From an uncultured Collinsella sp. (lineage in GTDB: Bacteria; Actinomycetota; Coriobacteriia; Coriobacteriales; Coriobacteriaceae), in the NCBI GenBank assembly GCA_902479095.1, contig CABSNL010000070.1, forward strand, positions 1 through 9,044: DNA of 9,044 nt, in the 5' to 3' direction. The notes below the pieces were generated by a model, which worked only from the letters and a program-made list of their open reading frames with translations, made no database searches and was not told the DNA's origin. A program made the translations under genes and the position numbers. Below, piece after piece: positions 1 to 5,834 of this stretch. Each line of letters begins with the position of its first letter. Position 1 is the first letter of the stretch.

Positions 1-25
1 GCTCGGAGATGTGTATAAGAGACAG
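1..25 (+). other. Nextera (Tn5) adapter remnant, not genomic
   Basis: Bases 7-25 are exactly the 19-base Tn5 mosaic end AGATGTGTATAAGAGACAG, and the six bases before it (GCTCGG) are those that precede the mosaic end in the Nextera read-2 adapter. The match is seen directly; the adapter sequence is established knowledge. The adapter is open in the nrdD frame, so a gene caller would add an artificial GTG start at base 11 and five false residues (MYKRQ). Genomic sequence begins at about base 26. Confidence 0.97.
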
Positions 26-664
26 CTGTATGAGTGCGTCAAGTACATGACGGGCCACAGCCACACCGAGAAGGAGGGCACGCCCTTTGCCATGGCCGTC
101 ATGCAGCGCATGAACGACAAGTGCGCCGAGTGGAAGGCCGAAAGCGATATTGACTTCTCGCTGTACGGTACCCCGCTTGAGTCGACGACCTACAAGTTCG
201 CCAAGTGCCTGCAGCGTCGTTTTGGCATCATCCCGGGCGTGACGGACAAGGGCTACATCACCAACAGCTACCACGTCCACGTGTCCGAGGAGATCGACGC
301 CTTCGATAAGCTTAAGTTTGAGGGCATGTTCCAGCAGCTTTCGCCGGGCGGTGCTATCTCCTACGTCGAGGTTCCCAACATGCAGGACAACCTCAAGGCT
401 GTCATTCGCGTGATGCAGTACATCTACGACAACATCATGTACGCCGAGCTCAACACCAAGAGCGACTACTGCCAGGTGTGCGGCTACGACGGTGAGATCA
501 AGATTGTCGAGGATGACGGCAAGCTGGTGTGGGAGTGCCCCAACTGCGGCAACCGCGACCAGGAGAAGATGAACGTCGCCCGTCGTACGTGCGGCTACAT
601 CGGTACCCAGTTCTGGAACCAGGGCCGAACCGAGGAGATCCGCGACCGCGTGCTGCATCTCTAA
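26..664 (+). CDS. nrdD: Anaerobic ribonucleoside-triphosphate reductase, C-terminal part (5' truncated)
   Basis: NrdD is the catalytic subunit of the class III ribonucleotide reductase. It makes deoxyribonucleoside triphosphates from ribonucleotides without oxygen, using a glycyl radical. About 212 genuine codons are present; full-length NrdD is about 700-800 residues, so most of the protein lies beyond the contig edge. The C-terminal hallmarks are visible. Two CxxC pairs (CQVC, codons from base 470; CPNC, codons from base 536) form the structural zinc site. The loop RRTCGYIGTQFWNQGR carries the radical glycine in CGYIG, whose first Gly codon is at base 593. The earlier stretch with GHSHTEKEG and SYHVHVSEEID belongs to the reductase barrel. 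The gene ends with TAA at 662-664. Its activase gene nrdG follows after an unusually long gap with palindromes. The start is missing and must not be taken from the adapter. Confidence 0.95.
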   Translation: MYECVKYMTGHSHTEKEGTPFAMAVMQRMNDKCAEWKAESDIDFSLYGTPLESTTYKFAKCLQRRFGIIPGVTDKGYITNSYHVHVSEEIDAFDKLKFEGMFQQLSPGGAISYVEVPNMQDNLKAVIRVMQYIYDNIMYAELNTKSDYCQVCGYDGEIKIVEDDGKLVWECPNCGNRDQEKMNVARRTCGYIGTQFWNQGRTEEIRDRVLHL

Positions 665-675
665 TACCGCTTCGG

Positions 676-814
676 GGCTGAGCCGGGAGGGCCGCTTGGG
701 CATTTGCTCGCTACTTCGGACAGTCCTGCGCAAGACGAAGGCCACATTAAGTGGCCTTCTTTGCGTGCGGAACTCATATCGAGCAAAAGCCCAAGCGGCC
801 CTCTCGGTTCAGCC
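676..814. repeat. Long imperfect palindrome I downstream of nrdD
   Basis: Arms 676-709 and 781-814 are reverse complements at 31 of 34 positions. In a plus-strand RNA two of the three differences become G-U pairs, leaving one A-A mismatch. Between the arms, less regular symmetry continues inward to the perfect hairpin at 737-759, so nearly the whole 139 bases is one inverted structure centred near 746. It starts 12 bases after the nrdD stop codon. It could be a large 3' UTR structure or a non-coding repeat element of the MITE or REP type. No open reading frame in it looks real. Confidence 0.8.
737..762 (+). terminator. Intrinsic terminator-like hairpin after nrdD
   Basis: A perfect 9-bp stem, GAAGGCCAC with GTGGCCTTC, encloses an ATTAA loop and is followed by TTT. 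Flanking GCAAGAC and TTTGC extend the pairing imperfectly. It sits 72 bases after the nrdD stop, at the centre of palindrome I. The short T run makes it a moderate terminator. The reverse strand has the same stem but no T run directly after it. Confidence 0.6.
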
Positions 815-950
815 AAGTTGACGTAGCTGAGATGCGGCATGCGGTCTGCTCACTCCTCGAAGTTCGTAGCGGAGATAATTCGAGCTGCAGCTGCGATTTA
901 CTTGCGATGGCGGTTGAGCCGCAACCCAGTTTTTATTAGATCTCGAACCC
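815..950. other. Intergenic stretch without a recognisable gene
   Basis: I see no convincing gene here. A 62-codon frame running through 751-939 starts inside the terminator stem and resembles nothing. A weak hairpin (GGTTG at 912-916 with CAACC at 922-926) precedes a run of five T at 930-934 and could be a minor terminator. The 10-base palindrome AGCTGCAGCT at 883-892 is probably chance. Confidence 0.5.
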
Positions 951-965
951 TATACTCGATGTTCG
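928..965 (+). promoter_or_regulatory. Possible promoter for nrdG
   Basis: TATACT at 951-956 is a good -10 element. The -35 region, around 928-934 in a T-rich run, is poor, so this is tentative. The -10 lies between the halves of a short inverted repeat, CGAAC at 944-948 and GTTCG at 961-965, which could be an operator. I saw no clear NrdR box. If transcription starts near 963, palindrome II becomes part of the nrdG leader RNA. Confidence 0.35.
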
Positions 966-992
966 CTTCGTTCATTGAGTTACCCTTTGCAT

Positions 993-1076
993 GAGGCCGG
1001 GACATATCGTCCCGCCCGCAGTTTCGCAGGCCGAAGGCCGAGAATGTTTGAGGACGGGATGATATGTCCCGGCCTC
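993..1076. repeat. Long imperfect palindrome II in the nrdG leader
   Basis: Arms 993-1016 and 1053-1076 are reverse complements at 22 of 24 positions. Each arm contains its own dyad: GGGAC-ATATC-GTCCC at 999-1013 on the left and a matching GGGA...TCCC at 1056-1070 on the right. The spacer has a small hairpin, GGCC-GAA-GGCC, at 1029-1039. The element ends just before the nrdG ribosome-binding site. An 8-base direct repeat, GAGTTACC, lies on either side (977-984 and 1083-1090) but not directly at the arm ends. The layout is that of two head-on REP-like units, or of a large leader hairpin. Confidence 0.8.
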
Positions 1077-1091
1077 CCGGGAGAGTTACCT

Positions 1092-1673
1092 ATGAACTAC
1101 GCGAACATTAAGTATTTCGACATTGCTGATGGGGAAGGCGTTCGTACTTCTCTGTTTGTGAGCGGGTGCCGTCGCGGGTGCAAGAATTGCTTTAACTCCG
1201 TCGCGTGGGACTTTGCTGCGGGTGAAACGTTCGATCGCGCCGTCGAGGATAAGATTATCGAGAGTCTCGACCATCCCTTTATTGATGGCCTGACGATTCT
1301 GGGCGGGGAGCCTATGGAACCCGAGAACCAGGCGGGACTCGTTGATTTCCTTGAGCGTGTTCGTGCCACTTATCCTGTGGATTCGGGGAAGACCATTTGG
1401 TGCTTTACCGGCGACGTGCTTGAGGAACTTATGCCGGGCGGTCGTCATCATACCGAGGTGACGGACCGCATTCTCGCCTGCCTCGACATGTTGGTGGACG
1501 GCCCGTTCGTTCAGGATTTGTATGATATCTCGTTGCGCTTTAGGGGCTCGAGCAATCAGCGCGTGATTGATATGAACGCCACGCGTGCCCGCGCCGAGCG
1601 TGAGAACGTTGCGCTTTGCGACGCCGTGGAGCTTTGGCGAGACGATCCGGTCTATTCGACCCATACTATGTAG
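1092..1673 (+). CDS. nrdG: Anaerobic ribonucleotide reductase activating protein (radical SAM)
   Basis: NrdG is the activase that uses S-adenosylmethionine and a 4Fe-4S cluster to generate the glycyl radical on NrdD. The cluster motif CRRGCKNC places cysteines at 26, 30 and 33, the same positions as in E. coli NrdG. The radical SAM GGEP motif is at residues 71-74, FTGD follows at 105-108, and the C-terminal NrdG signature GSSNQRVID is at 152-160. The length of 193 residues is normal for the family. The ATG at 1092 is chosen because it gives this length and follows GGGAG at 1079-1083 with an 8-base spacer. The frame is open upstream to a TTG at 975, but that adds 39 residues encoded by palindrome II, which are probably untranslated. 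The partner nrdD lies upstream on the same strand. Confidence 0.95.
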   Translation: MNYANIKYFDIADGEGVRTSLFVSGCRRGCKNCFNSVAWDFAAGETFDRAVEDKIIESLDHPFIDGLTILGGEPMEPENQAGLVDFLERVRATYPVDSGKTIWCFTGDVLEELMPGGRHHTEVTDRILACLDMLVDGPFVQDLYDISLRFRGSSNQRVIDMNATRARAERENVALCDAVELWRDDPVYSTHTM

Positions 1674-1674
1674 C

Positions 1675-1705
1675 TTGTGGCCGATGCCAAAGGGCGTGGT
1701 ACCAT
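1675..1705 (+). promoter_or_regulatory. Possible weak promoter for the folate genes
   Basis: TTGTGG at 1675-1680 and TACCAT at 1700-1705 could be -35 and -10 elements, with a rather long 19-base spacer. They lie in the 67-base gap between nrdG and folE. A folE ribosome-binding site (GTGAGG) follows at about 1731-1736. The folate genes may equally be read from the nrdG promoter, since I see no terminator between them. Confidence 0.3.
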
Positions 1706-1740
1706 AGCGCGAACGCGAAATCGAAAAAAGTGAGGCCCAG

Positions 1741-2298
1741 ATGGTCGATCAGGAAAAAGTCGAGACTGCCATTAAGCTGCTACTTGAAGGTATAGGCGAG
1801 GACCCAACTCGTGAGGGCCTGCTGGAGACCCCGGCGCGCGTTGCCCGTATGTATGGTGAGATCGCCGGCGGTATGGACCAGAGTGCCGAGGAGCACCTGT
1901 CCAAAACCTTTGCCGTCGCTTCGAACGATTTGGTTATCGAGCGCGACATCACGTTCTACTCGCTGTGCGAGCACCATCTGCTGCCGTTTTATGGCAAGGC
2001 CGCCATTGGCTATATTCCTAACGGTCGGGTGGCTGGGCTTTCCAAGCTCGCCCGTACGGTCGAGGTTTATGCCCGCCGTCTGCAGCTGCAGGAGCAGCTG
2101 TGTGCACAGGTTGCCGATGCCCTTATGGATTATCTTGCTCCCCAAGGAGCGATTGTGCTCATGGAAGCCGAGCATATGTGCATGACCATGCGCGGCGTGC
2201 AAAAACCCGGTACCAAGACCGTAACGCTTGCTCGTCGCGGCGTCTTTGAGACCGATCCGTCGCTCGAGGAGCGATTCTTTAGGATGCTGGGTCGCTAA
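1741..2298 (+). CDS. folE: GTP cyclohydrolase I
   Basis: FolE converts GTP to 7,8-dihydroneopterin triphosphate and formate, the first step of tetrahydrofolate synthesis. It is a cytoplasmic zinc enzyme that works as a toroid of subunits. The zinc and active-site motif LCEHHLLPF supplies Cys76, His78 and His79, and EHMCMTMRG supplies Cys147. The 71-residue interval between the two zinc cysteines equals that in E. coli FolE. PARVARMYGE (residues 31-40) and GLSKLARTVE (99-108) are further family signatures. The length of 185 residues is that of the short bacterial form. The ATG start follows GTGAGG. The stop codon is only 2 bases from the next start, so the HD-domain gene is almost certainly translationally coupled to folE. 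Confidence 0.97.
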   Translation: MVDQEKVETAIKLLLEGIGEDPTREGLLETPARVARMYGEIAGGMDQSAEEHLSKTFAVASNDLVIERDITFYSLCEHHLLPFYGKAAIGYIPNGRVAGLSKLARTVEVYARRLQLQEQLCAQVADALMDYLAPQGAIVLMEAEHMCMTMRGVQKPGTKTVTLARRGVFETDPSLEERFFRMLGR

Positions 2299-2300
2299 CC

Positions 2301-2882
2301 ATGAGAGTCGTCAACGACTTTGCATCGAAGACCGATGAGGGAACGCCTCGTCGCGGCTTTATGGCTTCGGGCCTGACTCCCTTTGGTGCCATGCCTCGCA
2401 TTGATTACATCTGTGCCAACGGACTGTTCCGGCGGCATCTGGGCAACATTGCACAGTTGGAATCGGGGCGCATCTTCTGCCGCCACGGTATTGACCACCT
2501 GCTGGATGTCGCTCGCATTATGTGGATCAAGAATCTCGAGGAACAGCTCGAATTTGACCGCGAGGTCATCTACGCCACGGCACTTCTTCACGATATCGGC
2601 AAAGATGAACAGTATGAATCGGGTATATCCCATGATGTTGCAAGCGAACGCGTCGCTGATGCGATTCTCGGCGGTATGCCCGATGACGTAGCGTTTGAGC
2701 CGGCCGATGCCGCAGCCATTAAGACGGCCATTCTGGGCCATCGAAAGCTGCGCGTGAACAGCCAGCCGCTCGAGCGTCTGCTCTATGCAGCCGACAAAGC
2801 GTCGCGCGCCTGCTTTGCATGCCCCGCGCGCAATGCTTGCAACTGGAGCGATGATAAAAAGAACCTGTCGATTCGCGTGTAG
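2301..2882 (+). CDS. HD-domain phosphohydrolase in the folate block
   Basis: This is a 193-residue HD-superfamily metal-dependent phosphohydrolase. The metal-site pattern is complete: His62 (RHGIDHLL), His97-Asp98 in LLHDIGK, His111 in SHDVASE, His147 in GHRKL and Asp165 in ADKASR. After the HD core a cysteine cluster, CFACPARNAC (Cys171, 174, 180), could bind a metal or be structural. The first 40 or so residues resemble no domain I know. The gene lies 2 bases after folE and 43 bases before folB. Between FolE and FolB the triphosphate chain of dihydroneopterin triphosphate must be removed, usually by a Nudix enzyme and a phosphatase, and none is visible here. Pterin dephosphorylation is therefore a reasonable inference, not shown by sequence. 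Other nucleotide or phosphate-ester substrates remain possible. ATGs at 2361 and 2391 are alternative starts. Confidence 0.85.
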   Translation: MRVVNDFASKTDEGTPRRGFMASGLTPFGAMPRIDYICANGLFRRHLGNIAQLESGRIFCRHGIDHLLDVARIMWIKNLEEQLEFDREVIYATALLHDIGKDEQYESGISHDVASERVADAILGGMPDDVAFEPADAAAIKTAILGHRKLRVNSQPLERLLYAADKASRACFACPARNACNWSDDKKNLSIRV

Positions 2883-2925
2883 TTAGTTTACGCGGTCGGG
2901 GTTCTAAACGAAGGAGACGATCGCG

Positions 2926-3411
2926 ATGAGTAACAAGAAACTGCCCGAGAATGCAACCAAGACTGAAGGTGCCGAGCTCGCCCGCCGTGGAAGGGGCGAA
3001 ATATCCACCGCAACGGCGGTGCCCCACGTGAGCTATGACGACCTGCGCCATGCCGACCGCATTACTATCGACGGTCTCGAGGTCTTTGCCAACCACGGTG
3101 TGTATCCCGAAGAGAACGCCCTTGGCCAGAAGTTCATCGTGTCCCTGGTGCTCTATGCCGACCTGCGTGCAGCGGGGGAGCACGATAACCTGGACGCTTC
3201 GATTGACTACGGCTCGGTGTGCCACGATGTCGATGGCTATCTGCGCGAGCATACGTTTAAACTCATCGAGGCGGCAGCCGAGGGTGTGGCCCAGATGCTG
3301 CTGCGTCGTTACCCCTTGCTGCTTGGTGTGCGCATAAAGCTCGATAAGCCGTGGGCGCCCGTCGGTCTTCCCCTGGCAAGCTGCGGTGTCGAGATCGAGC
3401 GCGTGCGCTAA
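2926..3411 (+). CDS. folB: Dihydroneopterin aldolase with an N-terminal extension
   Basis: FolB cleaves 7,8-dihydroneopterin to 6-hydroxymethyl-7,8-dihydropterin and glycolaldehyde in folate synthesis. The core begins near residue 43 (ADRITIDGLEVFANHGVYPEEN) and runs to the C-terminus. Glu63 in PEEN and Lys141 in KLDKPWAP align with the substrate-anchoring Glu22 and catalytic Lys100 of Staphylococcus aureus FolB, and Glu115 in LIEAAAE also fits the family. FolB is normally about 120 residues; this one has 161. The extra 42 or so N-terminal residues are polar and probably disordered. The ATG is supported by AAGGAG at 2911-2916 with a 9-base spacer, so the extension seems to be translated. Own ribosome-binding signal and 43-base gap suggest partly independent expression. 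The stop codon is 6 bases from the end of the convergent metallopeptidase gene. Confidence 0.94.
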   Translation: MSNKKLPENATKTEGAELARRGRGEISTATAVPHVSYDDLRHADRITIDGLEVFANHGVYPEENALGQKFIVSLVLYADLRAAGEHDNLDASIDYGSVCHDVDGYLREHTFKLIEAAAEGVAQMLLRRYPLLLGVRIKLDKPWAPVGLPLASCGVEIERVR

Positions 3412-3417
3412 CCGACT

Positions 3418-4194
3418 CTAGAGCTCGTTGGCGGGCGGTTTTTTGAGCCGCTGCGACAGAGCCCTGTTGTTGGGGCAGTACGTGTCGAGCAGCGCGTGAA
3501 ACCGATGATTGTGGCTCGGCTCGAGCAGGTGGACGAGCTCGTGGGCGACAACCATGTCAAGGCACTCGATGGGATAGGTGGCAAGTTCGCGTGCGATGCG
3601 AATGGCGCCGGTTTTGGGTGTGCATGAGCCCCAGCGCGTTTTCATGCTGCGCACGGAGACGCGGGCCACGGTGACGCCCATTGCGATTTCGTACGCATGC
3701 GCGATGTCGCGTAGCGCTGCGGTGACCTCGGATGCATAGAGTTGGTCGATGCGGGTCTGGAGTTCTTTGGGCGTTAGGCCGTCGAGGGCTGTGCGCTGCT
3801 TTGCCTGCGCGCGCCCACTTGGTTCGTCGGCACCCATAAAACTTGCGAAGGTGGCCTGCTTGGGCCGCGGTGCGGGTGATGCAAAGTTGCGATCGAGCGC
3901 ATCTTGTACCGTGATGGGCTTGCCCCAAAGTGCAATGATGGACGAGGGGCTGAGCGGCTCTCGCGCCGTCGCCTGACGTTGCTCGCGCTGGGCAAGTCGT
4001 CTGATAATCCAGGCGCTGTTGCGCTTCACAAACGCTTCGATACGCTCGCGGCTGGCGCCGAGCGGTGCGCTGGCGTGGACCTCGCCGCTCGATGTGACGC
4101 GCAGGTTGAAGTTTTTGACGCGCTTTTTGGTAACGACGACGGGGATGGGAGTCCCATCCGGTTGGGGTAGGAAAAGCGTAAATTGCTGCGTCAA
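3418..4194 (-). CDS. YgjP-like (DUF45/M48-type) zinc metallopeptidase
   Basis: This belongs to the YgjP-like family of predicted soluble zinc metallopeptidases, whose substrates are unknown. Numbering from the TTG start chosen here, the family hallmark TRWGSC is at residues 187-192 and the zinc motif HELVH at 218-222. The third ligand is probably His230 in NHRF, like the NHxxxFW of the family. No signal peptide or membrane segment is visible, so it is probably cytoplasmic. I prefer TTG at 4194 as start (258 residues), because GAAGGA lies 6 bases upstream of it. An ATG at 4227 adds 11 residues, has no ribosome-binding site and sits inside a 12-bp hairpin stem. The middle (about residues 75-140) is variable and rich in Ala, Pro and Gln. 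The dipeptidase gene lies upstream on the same strand, and folB converges from the other side. Confidence 0.85.
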   Translation of the reverse strand: MTQQFTLFLPQPDGTPIPVVVTKKRVKNFNLRVTSSGEVHASAPLGASRERIEAFVKRNSAWIIRRLAQREQRQATAREPLSPSSIIALWGKPITVQDALDRNFASPAPRPKQATFASFMGADEPSGRAQAKQRTALDGLTPKELQTRIDQLYASEVTAALRDIAHAYEIAMGVTVARVSVRSMKTRWGSCTPKTGAIRIARELATYPIECLDMVVAHELVHLLEPSHNHRFHALLDTYCPNNRALSQRLKKPPANEL

Positions 4195-4216
4195 AAGTGG
4201 TCCTTCAGATTGGGGA

Positions 4217-4252
4217 CGGGCCGGCATGTCGACCGTTCGGCATGCCGGCCCG
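4217..4252 (-). other. Perfect intergenic hairpin between the two peptidase genes
   Basis: CGGGCCGGCATG at 4217-4228 and CATGCCGGCCCG at 4241-4252 form a perfect 12-bp GC-rich stem around a 12-base loop. On the minus strand it comes 16 bases after the dipeptidase stop and 22 bases before the preferred metallopeptidase start. No T run follows on either strand, so it is not a standard intrinsic terminator. It could be a processing or stability hairpin, a partial terminator or a translational control element. Confidence 0.7.
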
Positions 4253-4268
4253 CTCAGGGGATGTGAAA

Positions 4269-5282
4269 TTAATAACGCTCAAAGAAGGCAAGGGCATTAT
4301 CGCTGCAGAGCTTCTGCATCACGGTCTTGCCAAAGTGCTTGGAGAGCATGTTCTGGAACTCGGGCATCTTGCTGGCATCGGAGAGGAAGGCGGGCACCGT
4401 GGCACCGTCCCAGTCGCCGCCGAGCGCGATGACGTCCTCGCCGCCCAGGTCGAGCCAGTGCTCGATATGTGCCGCCAGCTGGTCGAAGGTGACGTCTGCG
4501 GCTGTCTTGTCGGTTGCGTCGTTGGAAAGGAACTCGCTGCAGTAGTTGAGGCCGACGATGCCACCCATGTCGCGAATGGTGCGGAACTGGTCGTCGGTGA
4601 GGTTGCGCTTAACGCCGCAAACTGCACGAGAGTTGGAGTGGCTGGCGACGAAGGGACGTGTGGCGTGGGCGACAACCTCGTCAAAGCACTCATCGTTGAG
4701 GTGGGAGACGTCAAGCACCATGCCGGCGTGCTCCATCTGCGTAAGTGCCTCGATGCCGGCGGCGGTGAGGCCGGCGTGGGTATCGTGTCCGCTCGCGAGC
4801 GGTCCCTGCGCATTCCAGCTGAGCGATGACATGAGTACGCCCAAGCTCTTGAGCACCTCGATCAGCGCGGGGTCCTCGGCAAAGAACGTGGCGTTTTCGA
4901 TGGTGTGGATGCAGGCGACCTTGCCGTCTTTGAGCGCGGGGCGAATGTCTGCCGCGCTGCGTACGTTGACCATGCGGTCGTGGTTGAGCATTGCCTGGCC
5001 GCTCATATGCGCCATGATCTGCGCCTGGAAGCGCGCGGCGTGGGCGGTGGGAATCTCATCGGGGACAAACGTGGCGAAGCACTGTGCCCATGGCGTGTTG
5101 CCGATCTTTGCGAGCGAGATGGCGCAGGCGTTGCCCTCGATGAGGTCGAAATCTTGCGGATGCGTTTCGTCGCCGGGGAAATAACCGTCGGTGCCGGCGG
5201 TAAAGCGCAGGTCGAGATCGAGCGTGGCCCAGCCGATGCGGTCGGCGGTGTCGCAGTGTAGGTCAAATACGGGATATGCCAT
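4269..5282 (-). CDS. Membrane-dipeptidase-family (M19) zinc dipeptidase
   Basis: Peptidase family M19 (renal dipeptidase type) hydrolyses dipeptides with a two-zinc site. The ligands are all present: His9 and Asp11 in DLHCDT, the bridging Glu129 in HTIEN, His194 in DVSHLND, His215 in ASHSNSR, and Asp290 in the GGDWDG motif. RNLTDDQ (residues 226-232) is the conserved segment after the second His. The length of 337 residues is usual for bacterial members. Despite the family name no signal peptide or transmembrane segment is seen, so this form is probably cytoplasmic and serves amino-acid supply or dipeptide turnover. ATG at 5282 is chosen because GGAGGA lies just upstream (5286-5291), at a rather short distance; an upstream in-frame start at 5312 would add ten unlikely residues. 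It is divergent from the FKBP gene. Confidence 0.93.
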   Translation of the reverse strand: MAYPVFDLHCDTADRIGWATLDLDLRFTAGTDGYFPGDETHPQDFDLIEGNACAISLAKIGNTPWAQCFATFVPDEIPTAHAARFQAQIMAHMSGQAMLNHDRMVNVRSAADIRPALKDGKVACIHTIENATFFAEDPALIEVLKSLGVLMSSLSWNAQGPLASGHDTHAGLTAAGIEALTQMEHAGMVLDVSHLNDECFDEVVAHATRPFVASHSNSRAVCGVKRNLTDDQFRTIRDMGGIVGLNYCSEFLSNDATDKTAADVTFDQLAAHIEHWLDLGGEDVIALGGDWDGATVPAFLSDASKMPEFQNMLSKHFGKTVMQKLCSDNALAFFERY

Positions 5283-5305
5283 GGTTCCTCCGGTTGCAGC
5301 GTTTC

Positions 5306-5350
5306 TTTGCAAACTGTCATTGAATTGTATGACTAGGGTATAGTTAGCGC
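5306..5350. promoter_or_regulatory. Divergent promoter region, dipeptidase and FKBP genes
   Basis: This AT-richer stretch separates two divergent genes. TATAGT at 5339-5344 is a plausible -10 for the FKBP operon, though no good -35 sits at the usual distance. On the minus strand TACAAT (5329-5324) is a plausible -10 for the dipeptidase, also without a clear -35. The two -10 elements are only 9 bases apart, so the two promoters may compete. Downstream in the FKBP leader, GGCGGC at 5362-5367 can pair with GCCGCC at 5379-5384. Confidence 0.4.
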
Positions 5351-5402
5351 CATATGTTCACGGCGGCCCGCGTTGTGCGCCGCCCTTATCACGGAGGTTA
5401 CC

Positions 5403-5831
5403 ATGTCCAACCAGGGCAAGAAGGTCAAGACTCATTATCGCGGCACGCTCGACGACGGCACGCAGTTCGATAGCTCCTACGATCGCGGCGAGCCGCTGGA
5501 GTTCACCTGCGGCGCCGGTCAGATGATCAAGGGCTTCGACGCCGCTGTTGTCGACATGCAGGTGGGCGAGAAGAAGACCGTGCACATTCCTGCTGCCGAT
5601 GCCTACGGCGAGCACAATCCCGAGATGGTTATTACCTTCCCGGCCGAGCAGGTTCCCAACATCGAGCAGATCGAGAAGGGCATGAAGCTCTTCCTGTCCA
5701 CGCCGAGCGGCATGCCTGTCCCCGCCGTCGTCATCGACGTAACGCCCGAGGCTGTGACGCTCGATGCCAACCACGAGCTTGCCGGCAAGGACCTCAACTT
5801 TGATATCGAGCTCGTCGAGGTCGAGGGTTAG
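5403..5831 (+). CDS. SlyD-type FKBP peptidyl-prolyl cis-trans isomerase
   Basis: This is a cytoplasmic FKBP-fold prolyl isomerase and chaperone of the SlyD type, 142 residues. The FKBP part is built from residues 1-68 (KVKTHYRGTLDDGTQFDSSY, then GAGQMIKGFDAAV and VGEKKTV) and the return strand ANHELAGKDLNFDIELVEV at 122-140. Between them, roughly 70-120, is the insert-in-flap domain that gives SlyD proteins their chaperone activity. E. coli SlyD also has a C-terminal His/Cys-rich tail that binds nickel and assists [NiFe]-hydrogenase maturation. This protein ends just after the fold and lacks such a tail. The ATG at 5403 follows GGAGG at 5393-5397; the in-frame GTG at 5373 lies upstream of that site and is rejected. 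A UreE-like gene starts 3 bases after the stop codon, which makes a nickel-related role more likely but not certain. Confidence 0.93.
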   Translation: MSNQGKKVKTHYRGTLDDGTQFDSSYDRGEPLEFTCGAGQMIKGFDAAVVDMQVGEKKTVHIPAADAYGEHNPEMVITFPAEQVPNIEQIEKGMKLFLSTPSGMPVPAVVIDVTPEAVTLDANHELAGKDLNFDIELVEVEG

Positions 5832-5834
5832 AGC

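Noticed and set aside
883..892. Perfect 10-base palindrome AGCTGCAGCT as an operator
   Set aside because: It has no link to a promoter, and a similar CTGCAG-rich palindrome occurs inside folE coding sequence, so chance is likely.
751..939. 62-residue open frame on the plus strand
   Set aside because: Its GTG start lies inside the terminator stem, it has no ribosome-binding site, part of it is the right arm of palindrome I, and the protein resembles nothing.
977..1090. GAGTTACC direct repeats as target-site duplication of a mobile element
   Set aside because: The copies are 8 and 6 bases away from the palindrome arms, not directly at the ends, so a classical insertion footprint is not shown.
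975..1091. Extended nrdG start at a TTG
   Set aside because: It would add 39 residues encoded by palindrome II. The ATG at 1092 has a good ribosome-binding site and gives the normal NrdG length and cysteine positions.
1086..1664. 192-residue open frame antisense to nrdG
   Set aside because: It mirrors a confident gene and has no recognisable domain.
3418..3445. Possible terminator between folB and the metallopeptidase gene (run of six T near 3438-3443)
   Set aside because: The T run encodes the Lys-Lys-Pro tail of the metallopeptidase on the other strand, and no stable hairpin precedes it.
4197..5184. Long plus-strand open frames (4197-4829 and 4546-5184)
   Set aside because: They are antisense to the M19 dipeptidase, whose zinc ligands are all intact on the other strand.
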